NCBI GenBank assembly: GCA_003560215.1
Contig: PWIY01000214.1
Coordinates: forward strand, 1 to 5,030
DNA from: Bacteroidales bacterium
GTDB taxonomy: Bacteria; Bacteroidota; Bacteroidia; Bacteroidales; UBA7960
Direction: 5' to 3'
Length of the DNA: 5,030 nt
The notes below the pieces were generated by a model. That model searched no databases. It worked only from the letters and a program-made list of their open reading frames with translations, and was not told where the DNA came from. The position numbers and the translations under genes were made by a program. This document shows, one piece after another, positions 1-5,030 of this stretch. Positions within the stretch are counted from its first letter, which is position 1. Every line of letters starts with the position of its first letter.

Positions 1-1
1 C

Positions 2-988
2 AAACTGGATCTTAAAGACAGTGACCAGAGTTATATTCTGCAAAACATCAACACCAACGTCTTTAAAGACCCGCATGGAATTGCCGACACCCACACCCGT
101 CTGCAGAAAACCATTTTCCAGGGCGATCATCCCATAGAAATTGCCAAACTGATCCCCACCAAAGACGGGAAGAAAATTTATGAGGATGAGCAGGGCGGTG
201 CGTGGCGCATGACCACGTTTATTGACGATTCCTACACTTTGGAGGTCGTGGAAGAAAACTGGCAGGCCTACGAAGCAGGCAATGCCTACGGATGGTTTGC
301 CAGAGCCTGCGATGTACTTGACGCCAACACATTCAGGGAAGCCATCAAGGACTTCCACCGCCTGTCATTCCGCCTCCGCCAACTGGATGAAGCCATCGAA
401 GAAGACAGTGCAGGCAGGCTGGCAGGTGTCAAAGATGTTGTAGACTTTTTCATACAACGGCGTGCCACCGTCAGCCAGATTGAAGAAATGGTTGATGAAG
501 GGAAGATCCCGTTGCGGGTGGTACACAACGACACAAAAATCAACAACCTGCTCTTCAAAGGGAACAAAGCTGCAGCCGTGATCGACCTTGATACCGTAGG
601 CCCCGGCATCCTGTATTATGATTATGGGGATGCATTGAGAACATCTGCCAGCACGGCCGAAGAGGATGAAAAAGACCTGAGCAAAATGGGCTTTAACTTC
701 TCCTCCTTCACAGAGTTTACCAAAGGGTATATGTGCCAGGTGAAAGACATTATCAGCGAACATGAGAAACAGTATTTCTACCTGGCACCCCTGCTGATGA
801 CCTATATCATGGGCATCCGCTTCCTGGCCGACTACCTCAACGGTGACGTGTATTACAAAACCGCATACGACGATCACAACCTGGTACGCACAAAAACCCA
901 GAAAAAGCTGATCGAAAGCATGGAGGAGAAAAAACAGGAGATGCAGGAGGTGATTGAAGAAGCATTGAATGAGAGAGTTGTTGGCTGA
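2..988 (+). CDS. Phosphotransferase, N-acetylhexosamine 1-kinase (NahK/MdsC)-like, 5' partial
   Basis: The frame is open from the first bases of the window to the TGA at 986-988, so 328 residues are visible; an estimated 30 or so N-terminal residues are missing compared with the usual ~360. The ATG at 209 is internal, because homologous-looking sequence lies upstream of it (ILQNINTNVFKDP at visible residues 12-24, a segment typical of this Bacteroidota family). The kinase catalytic loop is HNDTKINN (residues 175-182; nt 524-547), with D177 the likely catalytic Asp and N182 a metal ligand. The metal-binding IDLDT follows at 194-198, then GPG and YDYGDALR, as in NahK proteins. The C-terminus is charged and probably helical. 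Family knowledge: these cytoplasmic kinases phosphorylate GlcNAc/GalNAc at O1 using ATP. The specificity for GalNAc is inferred from the downstream GH109 genes. Homologues are sometimes misnamed 'mucin desulfatase'. A hairpin array begins directly after the stop codon. Confidence 0.87.
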   Translation, partial: KLDLKDSDQSYILQNINTNVFKDPHGIADTHTRLQKTIFQGDHPIEIAKLIPTKDGKKIYEDEQGGAWRMTTFIDDSYTLEVVEENWQAYEAGNAYGWFARACDVLDANTFREAIKDFHRLSFRLRQLDEAIEEDSAGRLAGVKDVVDFFIQRRATVSQIEEMVDEGKIPLRVVHNDTKINNLLFKGNKAAAVIDLDTVGPGILYYDYGDALRTSASTAEEDEKDLSKMGFNFSSFTEFTKGYMCQVKDIISEHEKQYFYLAPLLMTYIMGIRFLADYLNGDVYYKTAYDDHNLVRTKTQKKLIESMEEKKQEMQEVIEEALNERVVG

Positions 989-1112
989 TCGGCGCTGACG
1001 CGCCGCCGGTTAGTCGGGGCTGACGCCCCTCCGGTTAGTCGTGGCTTCGCCACTCCGGTTTGTCGGGGGCTATCGCCCCCTCCGGTTAGTCGGCGCTTCG
1101 CGCCTCCGGTTG
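989..1112. repeat. Tandem hairpin array 1: five 23-27 base units with covarying stems
   Basis: Five head-to-tail units start at 989, 1014, 1039, 1063 and 1090. Each is TC, a short GC-rich hairpin, then a conserved spacer (T/G)CCGGTT(A/T)G, shortened to TCCGGTTG in the last unit. Stems and loops are GGCGC-TGAC-GCGCC, GGGGC-TGAC-GCCCC, GTGGC-TTC-GCCAC, GGGGGC-TATC-GCCCCC and GGCGC-TTC-GCGCC. Stem sequence differs between units, but every change on one side is matched on the other, so base pairing is kept. The array starts on the first base after the kinase stop codon. There is no T-tract, so it is not a canonical intrinsic terminator. It could be a REP-like element, an mRNA 3'-end stabiliser or a read-through modulator; nothing in the sequence decides between these. 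There are no CRISPR-like unique spacers. Confidence 0.9.
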
Positions 1113-1173
1113 TTGGTTCTCATGGGATGAGTGATGGGAAAGCTGCCAATAGCCGGGTGAACGGGCGAGGCGG

Positions 1174-1192
1174 GTTAGTAATATTTGACCCC
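1174..1192 (+). repeat. Left inverted end of array 2
   Basis: GTTAGTAATATTTGACCCC is the reverse complement, with 17 of 19 matches, of the 19 bases at 1401-1419. It also pairs with 1196-1214 inside unit 1 (16 of 19), so an extended imperfect hairpin around the TTC loop at 1193-1195 is an alternative to pairing with the far end. No target-site duplication is visible outside the arms. Confidence 0.75.
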
Positions 1193-1400
1193 TTCGGGGT
1201 CACATGTCACTAACACAGGAGGACCACAGCACCCTCCTGACCCCTTCGGGGTCACATGTCACTAACACAGGGGGACTAACACACCCTCTGATCCCGAAGG
1301 GATCACATGTTACTAACACAGGGGGACCAACACACCCCCTGATCCCGAAGGGATCACATGCTACTAACACAGGAGGGCCACCATACCCTCTGACCCCGCA

Positions 1401-1419
1401 GGGGTCAAATGTTATTAAC
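1401..1419 (-). repeat. Right inverted end of array 2
   Basis: GGGGTCAAATGTTATTAAC mirrors the left end at 1174-1192 with two mismatches. Both ends carry TCAAAT (read from the array outward), where the internal units carry TCACAT. It lies immediately upstream of the nucleotidyltransferase start at 1421 and contains the alternative in-frame ATG at 1409. Confidence 0.75.
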
Positions 1420-1420
1420 T

Positions 1421-2422
1421 ATGAAAACGACACTTCTGGTACTGGCCGCAGGCATGGGAAGCCGTTACGGAGGGATGAAACAACTGGATCATCTGGGCCC
1501 CTCCGGCGAGACCATCATGGATTACTCCATTTACGATGCACTCAGGGCCGGGTTCACCAAGATCGTCTTTGTGATCCGTCGCAGCTTTGAGCAAGAGTTC
1601 AGGGAAATGTTTGTTGACAAGCTGGAAAACAAAGCGGAGATCCAGATCGCATTCCAGGAAATGGACAACATCCCTCCCGGAATTGAATACAACAGAGAAA
1701 GAACCAAGCCCTGGGGCACCACGCATGCCATCTGGGTAGCCAGAGACCTGATCAGCGAGCCCTTTGCCGTAATCAATGCCGATGATTTCTATGGCCGTGA
1801 GTCATTTTCTGTCATGGCGGATTTTCTGAAGCAACGAAGCAATCAAGACAAGGGGCGTTATGCCATGGTGGGCTATAAGTTGAAAAACACCCTGAGTGAA
1901 CACGGAAGCGTATCCCGGGGCATTTGCACAGTCAGTGAAAACAGCCCGGACAAAGGGGAGGAAAGCTCAAGGATCTCTGATCCGGACCGTGCAAAAAAAC
2001 CGGCAGCAGTACCGGCAGCAGTACCGGCAGTAGTCCTGGAAAAGGTGGAAGAACACACCAATATTTCCAGGGATGCGGGTGGAAAAGTAATCAACAACCA
2101 GGAAGGGAAAATAAAGTTCCTGAACCCGGAGGCCACGGTGTCGATGAATTTCTGGGGATTTACCCCGGATATATTGACCCATCTTGAAAACAGGCTCATC
2201 GCTTTCCTGAAAGCCCATGCACAGGAACTGAAAACAGAGGCATACATCCCTTTTCTGGTGGATGAACTGATCCAGAAAAAAGAGGCGGACGTGGAAGTGC
2301 TTCACTGCAATGCACAGTGGTTTGGGGTCACCTATTACAAAGACAAGTTCATGGCAATGGAATGCATCAATGAGCGGGTCAGTGAGGGAATATACCCCCG
2401 GAACCTTTGGAGTCCGGACTAG
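1421..2422 (+). CDS. Sugar-1-phosphate nucleotidyltransferase
   Basis: This encodes a 333-residue protein starting MKTTLLVLAAGMGSRYGG. The nucleotide-binding signature LAAGMGSRYGGMKQ (residues 8-21) and the metal/nucleotide motif INADDFYGR (118-126) place it in the NTP_transferase family. FWGFTPD (244-250) and WFGVTYYKDK (300-309) also fit this Bacteroidota subgroup. The ATG at 1409 is in frame but lies inside the last unit of the upstream repeat array, and MKTTLLVLAAG is the typical N-terminus, so 1421 is preferred. The reaction would be NTP + sugar-1-phosphate to NDP-sugar + PPi in the cytoplasm. Pairing with the upstream kinase suggests UDP-GalNAc or UDP-GlcNAc formation, but the substrate cannot be read from the sequence. 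Residues about 174-205 are a charged, then Pro/Ala/Val-rich insert containing a 12-base tandem repeat, in a place where relatives usually have a short turn. No Shine-Dalgarno sequence is evident. Confidence 0.85.
   Translation: MKTTLLVLAAGMGSRYGGMKQLDHLGPSGETIMDYSIYDALRAGFTKIVFVIRRSFEQEFREMFVDKLENKAEIQIAFQEMDNIPPGIEYNRERTKPWGTTHAIWVARDLISEPFAVINADDFYGRESFSVMADFLKQRSNQDKGRYAMVGYKLKNTLSEHGSVSRGICTVSENSPDKGEESSRISDPDRAKKPAAVPAAVPAVVLEKVEEHTNISRDAGGKVINNQEGKIKFLNPEATVSMNFWGFTPDILTHLENRLIAFLKAHAQELKTEAYIPFLVDELIQKKEADVEVLHCNAQWFGVTYYKDKFMAMECINERVSEGIYPRNLWSPD
2000..2035 (+). repeat. In-frame 12-base tandem repeat inside the nucleotidyltransferase
   Basis: CCGGCAGCAGTA occurs twice exactly (2000-2011, 2012-2023) and is followed by a third copy with two changes (CCGGCAGTAGTC, 2024-2035). 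It encodes PAAV-PAAV-PAVV (residues 194-205). The 12-base period keeps the reading frame, so gain or loss of copies would only lengthen or shorten a linker. Confidence 0.9.
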
Positions 2423-2490
2423 AGGTATAGACTTTTTAATTTTTAGCGTATTTTAGGACAATGTTTATAAACAATAAAACAAACAACCCA
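2423..2490 (+). promoter_or_regulatory. AT-rich leader and possible promoter of the first GH109 gene
   Basis: These 68 bases are very AT-rich compared with their surroundings. TATTTTAG at 2449-2456 is one base from the Bacteroidota -7 consensus TAnnTTTG, but I see no well-spaced TTG -33 element, so a promoter is only possible. The A-rich stretch just before 2491 (ACAATAAAACAAACAACCC) is the kind of leader Bacteroidota use instead of a Shine-Dalgarno sequence and supports initiation at 2491. Co-transcription with the nucleotidyltransferase is equally plausible. Confidence 0.25.
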
Positions 2491-2559
2491 ATGAAAAAAT
2501 CAATCTTAAGCCTTCGTATTCTGATGGTGGCCCTGGTTGCTTTCAGTATGACGGCCTGC
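2491..2559 (+). other. Lipoprotein signal peptide with lipobox Cys23
   Basis: The region encodes MKKS, then a hydrophobic stretch (LRILMVALVAF, residues 8-18), then SMTA-Cys23 (cysteine codon 2557-2559). The -3 residue is Met instead of the usual Leu/Val/Ile, a tolerated variant. There is no RR pair, so Sec export is predicted. The residues after Cys (NSPGQPGVDQP) lack an obvious acidic surface-export signal; the final membrane face is not decided. Confidence 0.8.
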
Positions 2560-3900
2560 AACTCACCCGGACAGCCGGGAGTCGATCAGCCCTTTGAGGC
2601 TGTGGAAGTATTCCCCACCCCACCCCGTCCTGATGGACAGGATCATGTGCTGGAACTTAGGGCAGATCCCATTGATACAGTAAGTGTGGCCATTATCGGA
2701 CTTGGGATGCGTGGTCAGGGAGCCGTCCGCCGTCTGAGCTTTATCGAAGAGGCAGAGATCGTGGCCCTGGCTGATGTGGTTCCGGAAAGTGTGGAGCGGG
2801 CACAGCAAACCCTGAGAGACATGGGCAGACCTGAAGCAGACGCATATACGGGCGCAGATGACTGGAAAACCATCGCTGAGCGCGATGACGTGGACCTGAT
2901 CTACATTTGCACCCACTGGGATCTGCATGCCCCCATTGCCGTTTATTCAATGGAACAGGGAAAACATGTCGCCACCGAAATCCCTGCGGCTCTGACCATA
3001 GAGGAAGCCTGGGAGCTGGTCAACACCGCCGAGAAGACCCGCCGGCATATGATGATGCTCGAAAACGTTAATTATGATTTCTTCGAACTGGCCACCCTGA
3101 ACATGGCCCAGCAAGGCTTCTTCGGTGAGATCGTCCATGTGGAAGGTGCTTACATTCATGACCTGCGGTCGCTGCTGTTTGCAGAGGAAGATGGCTACTG
3201 GGATATGTGGCGGCTCCGTCATAACAAAGAATTTGACGGCAACCTCTACCCCATGCACGGACTGGGCGCACTGGCCCATATTCTGAATATTCACCGCGGT
3301 GACAGGATGGAATACATGGTTTCACTTTCCAGTGACCAGTTTGGATTGACACAATACGCGAAAGAGCAGTTCGGGGAAGATTCCGAATATGCCCAGGCTG
3401 AATATGCCAAAGGCGACATCAACACATCCATCATCAAAACCGCCAGGGGAAAAACCATCAAGTTGCAGCACGACGTGGTCAGCCCGCGGCCTTACGACCG
3501 CATTCACCTGATCAGCGGTACCGATGCATTTGCCAGGAAATACCCCAGCCCGGGAATAACCATTGACGGACAGGGTCATGGCTTCATCCCGGATGACGAA
3601 ATGCAGGAACTGCTGGAAAAATACGAGCACCCAATTGTAACCGAAGTGGGTGAAGTGGCGCGCGAAGTAGGCGGACACGGTGGCATGGACTTCATCATGG
3701 ACTACCGCCTGATCTATTGCCTGCACCACGGGCTTCCGCTTGACCAGGATGTGTACGATGCAGCAGAATGGTCCGCTGTCATTGAATTATCCAGGGTTTC
3801 TACCGAAAATCAAGGCATGCCTGTGAAGTTCCCTGACTTTACCAGGGGTGCATGGAATGAACTCGAAACCGTAACTTATTACCGTTCGGATGACAATTAA
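2491..3900 (+). CDS. GH109-type alpha-N-acetylgalactosaminidase-like lipoprotein (Gfo/Idh/MocA fold)
   Basis: The 469-residue product is normal length for GH109. An in-frame ATG at 2461 would add ten residues (MFINNKTNNP); 2491 is preferred because MKK then begins a classical lipoprotein signal. The Rossmann dinucleotide motif is GLGMRG (residues 70-75). Gfo/Idh/MocA features follow: YICTHWDLH (138-146), the EIP(A)A loop with E163, GAYIHDL (219-225), NLYPMHGLG (251-259, Y253 and H256), SPRPYDRIHLISG (331-343) and GGHGGMDFIMDYRL (394-407). These are the family's conserved blocks, including the Tyr/His positions used in catalysis. GH109 enzymes use tightly bound NAD+ to cleave terminal alpha-GalNAc by oxidation at C3, elimination and addition. 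The protein is predicted to be anchored through Cys23. No twin-arginine motif is present, although many GH109 proteins are Tat substrates. A strong terminator follows. Substrate specificity is inferred from family only. Confidence 0.87.
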   Translation: MKKSILSLRILMVALVAFSMTACNSPGQPGVDQPFEAVEVFPTPPRPDGQDHVLELRADPIDTVSVAIIGLGMRGQGAVRRLSFIEEAEIVALADVVPESVERAQQTLRDMGRPEADAYTGADDWKTIAERDDVDLIYICTHWDLHAPIAVYSMEQGKHVATEIPAALTIEEAWELVNTAEKTRRHMMMLENVNYDFFELATLNMAQQGFFGEIVHVEGAYIHDLRSLLFAEEDGYWDMWRLRHNKEFDGNLYPMHGLGALAHILNIHRGDRMEYMVSLSSDQFGLTQYAKEQFGEDSEYAQAEYAKGDINTSIIKTARGKTIKLQHDVVSPRPYDRIHLISGTDAFARKYPSPGITIDGQGHGFIPDDEMQELLEKYEHPIVTEVGEVAREVGGHGGMDFIMDYRLIYCLHHGLPLDQDVYDAAEWSAVIELSRVSTENQGMPVKFPDFTRGAWNELETVTYYRSDDN

Positions 3901-3927
3901 TCATGTTGTTTGTTGATTGGTGATTGC

Positions 3928-3965
3928 AACAACTTTGGGCAGCTTTTTGCCCAAAGTTGTTTTTT
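3928..3965 (+). terminator. Strong intrinsic terminator between the two GH109 genes
   Basis: There is a perfect 14-bp stem, AACAACTTTGGGCA (3928-3941) with TGCCCAAAGTTGTT (3948-3961), a six-base loop GCTTTT and a run of six T at 3960-3965. It lies 27 bases after the first GH109 stop codon. It should end the upstream transcript, so the second GH109 gene probably has its own promoter or depends on read-through. Confidence 0.93.
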
Positions 3966-4148
3966 CCGGAGTCCGTTCCGGATCACATCACCGGTTAAAT
4001 TCCTTGCAGGTTAAAACCAGCATAAGCCGCACGGCAGCATCACGGTGGTGCACTTCAAGCCCACACTGACAACGGGTAACCCAGCATACCGGTAAGCAAC
4101 CATTAAAAGCACAAAACTTTAAAAAACCATACCAGATTCTATTGCAAT
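3966..4148. other. Intergenic region upstream of the second GH109 gene; no gene seen
   Basis: These 183 bases separate the terminator from the second GH109 start. I find no convincing ORF, RNA gene or Bacteroidota promoter pair. The segment nearest the gene (about 4101-4148) is AT-rich and would be the likely place for a promoter. An in-frame stop (TAA, 4104-4106) excludes an N-terminal extension carrying a signal peptide. A 6-bp palindrome pair, TCCGGA, at 3965-3970 and 3977-3982 could form a small hairpin. Confidence 0.5.
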
Positions 4149-5030
4149 ATGACCCAGCATCTCCCGGCAAAACTTTTCCCGGAACCACCACGCAAACCAG
4201 GCCAGAAACACGCCATTGAACTGAGGTGCGAACCTATTGACAATGTGCGTATCGCTTTTGTAGGATTGGGGATGCGCATGAACAGCACCATCAAACGTTT
4301 TTTACACATTGAAGGAGCCGAAATCAAGGTTTTTTGTGATATCGATGAGGAAAAAGTAAGGCGGGCACAGCATATCATGCAAAGTTTCGGGATGAAACCG
4401 GTGGACACCTATACCGGAGAGGAAGACTGGAAGCAGATATGTGAAAGGGACGACATTGACCTGATTTATATCTCCACCCATTACGACCTCCATGTTCCGA
4501 TTGCCGTGTATGCCATGGAGTGCGACAAACACGCTGCCATCGAGGTTCCTGCCGCCACCACCATTGAAGACTGCTGGAAACTCATAGATACAGCCGAACG
4601 AACCAGAAAGCACTGCATGCAGCTTGAAAACTGCAACTACGGTGATTTTGAGATGACCACACTGAATATGGTGCAGCATGGGCTGCTGGGCGAGATCAAC
4701 CATGCAGAGGGTGCCTATATCCATGACCTCAAGAACCTGATCCTTGACACCGAAAATGGTTACTGGAACATGTGGCGCCTGAAGTACCACGAGAGGAAAA
4801 ACGGCAATCTCTATCCCACACACGGCCTCGGGCCGTTGTGCCACTCCATGAATATACACCGCGGCGACCGCTTTGATTATATGGTGTCCATGTCGACCGC
4901 TCCCTTTGCCCTGAAACAGTACGCCACAGAAAAATACGGCCCGGAATCGGAGTACGCCCGCAAGGAATATAAAAACGGCGACATGAATACATCCCTGATA
5001 CGCACCGAAAAAGGGAAAAGCATTGTTCTG
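4149..5030 (+). CDS. GH109-type glycosidase paralogue without signal peptide, 3' partial
   Basis: The first 294 residues are visible and the frame is still open at the window end; about 145 more residues are expected from the paralogue. Residues 10-294 align without gaps to residues 41-325 of the upstream GH109 protein, with 163 identities by hand count (57%). Conserved blocks include GLGMR (39-43), STHYDLH (109-115), IEVPAA (131-136), GAYIHDL (188-194) and NLYPTHGLGP (220-229, Y222 and H225). The ATG at 4149 is the only usable start: an in-frame TAA lies at 4104 with no start codon between. The N-terminus (MTQHLPAKLFPEPP) has no hydrophobic segment, so a cytoplasmic location is predicted. 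It has eight cysteines in the aligned region against one in the paralogue, which also fits a reducing compartment. The third glycine of the dinucleotide motif is Met44. Activity on alpha-GalNAc is a family inference; another Gfo/Idh/MocA activity is possible. Confidence 0.84.
   Translation, partial: MTQHLPAKLFPEPPRKPGQKHAIELRCEPIDNVRIAFVGLGMRMNSTIKRFLHIEGAEIKVFCDIDEEKVRRAQHIMQSFGMKPVDTYTGEEDWKQICERDDIDLIYISTHYDLHVPIAVYAMECDKHAAIEVPAATTIEDCWKLIDTAERTRKHCMQLENCNYGDFEMTTLNMVQHGLLGEINHAEGAYIHDLKNLILDTENGYWNMWRLKYHERKNGNLYPTHGLGPLCHSMNIHRGDRFDYMVSMSTAPFALKQYATEKYGPESEYARKEYKNGDMNTSLIRTEKGKSIVL

Larger units (their letters stand above)
1174..1420. repeat. Tandem repeat array 2: 51-52 base units, each with two potential hairpins
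   Basis: Four full units (1186-1237, 1238-1288, 1289-1339, 1340-1390) and a partial fifth (1391-1420) follow a left flanking arm (1174-1185). Each begins with a 7-bp hairpin: TGACCCC-TTC-GGGGTCA in units 1 and 2, TGATCCC-GAA-GGGATCA in units 3 and 4, TGACCCC-GCA-GGGGTCA in unit 5. A conserved ACATG(T/C)(T/C)ACTAACA follows (ACATG becomes AAATG in unit 5). In the four full units a second stem comes next: CAGGAGG/CCTCCTG in unit 1, CAGGGGG/CCCTCTG with one G-T pair in unit 2, CAGGGGG/CCCCCTG in unit 3, and a one-base-bulged version in unit 4. The second stem overlaps the next unit's first stem by the bases TG, so neighbouring hairpins compete slightly. The array ends on the base before the nucleotidyltransferase ATG and would form its 5' leader. 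I do not recognise it as a named element. Confidence 0.9.

Noticed and set aside
209..988. ATG at 209 as the kinase start
   Set aside because: The same frame is open to the window edge and encodes family-typical N-terminal sequence upstream, so this Met is internal.
989..1420. CRISPR array
   Set aside because: The units are contiguous tandem copies in which the whole unit is related; there are no unique spacers of uniform length and no cas genes.
1174..1420. Classical MITE or insertion sequence
   Set aside because: Inverted ends are present, but there is no target-site duplication on either side (GAGGCGG against TATGAAA), and the interior is a tandem array. Kept only as a possible discrete element.
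1204..1590. Open frame of 128 codons reading through array 2 with a 17-residue repeat (TNTGG...HPLIPKGSH)
   Set aside because: The frame stays open because the 51-base unit is a multiple of three. It then runs out of frame into the well-supported nucleotidyltransferase, and the stem-preserving changes are explained by DNA/RNA structure, not by protein conservation.
2461..2490. ATG at 2461 as the start of the first GH109 gene
   Set aside because: It would put ten polar residues before a typical MKK lipoprotein signal. The A-rich leader before 2491 looks like a Bacteroidota initiation region.
3965..4000. Degenerate single copy of an array unit (GGATCACAT and CCGGTTA strings downstream of the terminator)
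   Set aside because: The shared strings are only 7-9 bases, in a different arrangement, and lack the unit-type stem. Chance is a sufficient explanation.
3988..4191. Minus-strand frame of 67 codons in the gap before the second GH109 gene
   Set aside because: It overlaps the start of the GH109 gene, shows no recognisable protein features, and is of the length expected by chance.

Overview
The window looks like a Bacteroidota (Bacteroidetes) chromosome segment carrying amino-sugar/glycan metabolism genes, all on the + strand. The evidence is the gene families (a NahK/MdsC-like sugar kinase, a Bacteroidota-type sugar-phosphate nucleotidyltransferase and two GH109-type glycosidases), A-rich leaders in place of Shine-Dalgarno sequences, and a lipoprotein glycosidase. 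The exact taxon cannot be read from the sequence.

Layout. 2-988: 3' part of a sugar 1-kinase-like phosphotransferase (5' end outside the window). 989-1420: a 432-base gap filled mostly by two unrelated tandem hairpin arrays. Array 1 (989-1112) has five 23-27 base units whose stems change by compensatory substitutions. Array 2 (1174-1420) has four 51-52 base units plus a partial fifth, each full unit with two potential hairpins, and the whole array is bounded by 19-base near-perfect inverted ends. The 61 bases between them (1113-1173) hold nothing I recognise. 1421-2422: sugar-1-phosphate nucleotidyltransferase, whose start codon abuts array 2. 2423-2490: short AT-rich leader. 2491-3900: GH109-type alpha-N-acetylgalactosaminidase-like lipoprotein. 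3928-3965: strong intrinsic terminator. 3966-4148: intergenic, no gene seen. 4149-5030: a second GH109-type gene, cut by the window end, without a signal peptide.

How the genes could work together (inference): GH109 enzymes release terminal alpha-GalNAc from glycans, the kinase would make the 1-phosphate, and the nucleotidyltransferase would convert it to a nucleotide sugar, giving a GalNAc salvage module. The two GH109 paralogues align without gaps over 285 residues (163 identical by hand count), but one is predicted to be exported as a lipoprotein and the other to stay in the cytoplasm, which suggests a division of labour between compartments.

The least explained content is the pair of hairpin arrays in a single intergenic gap. 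Their stem covariation shows that secondary structure, not primary sequence, is being kept.
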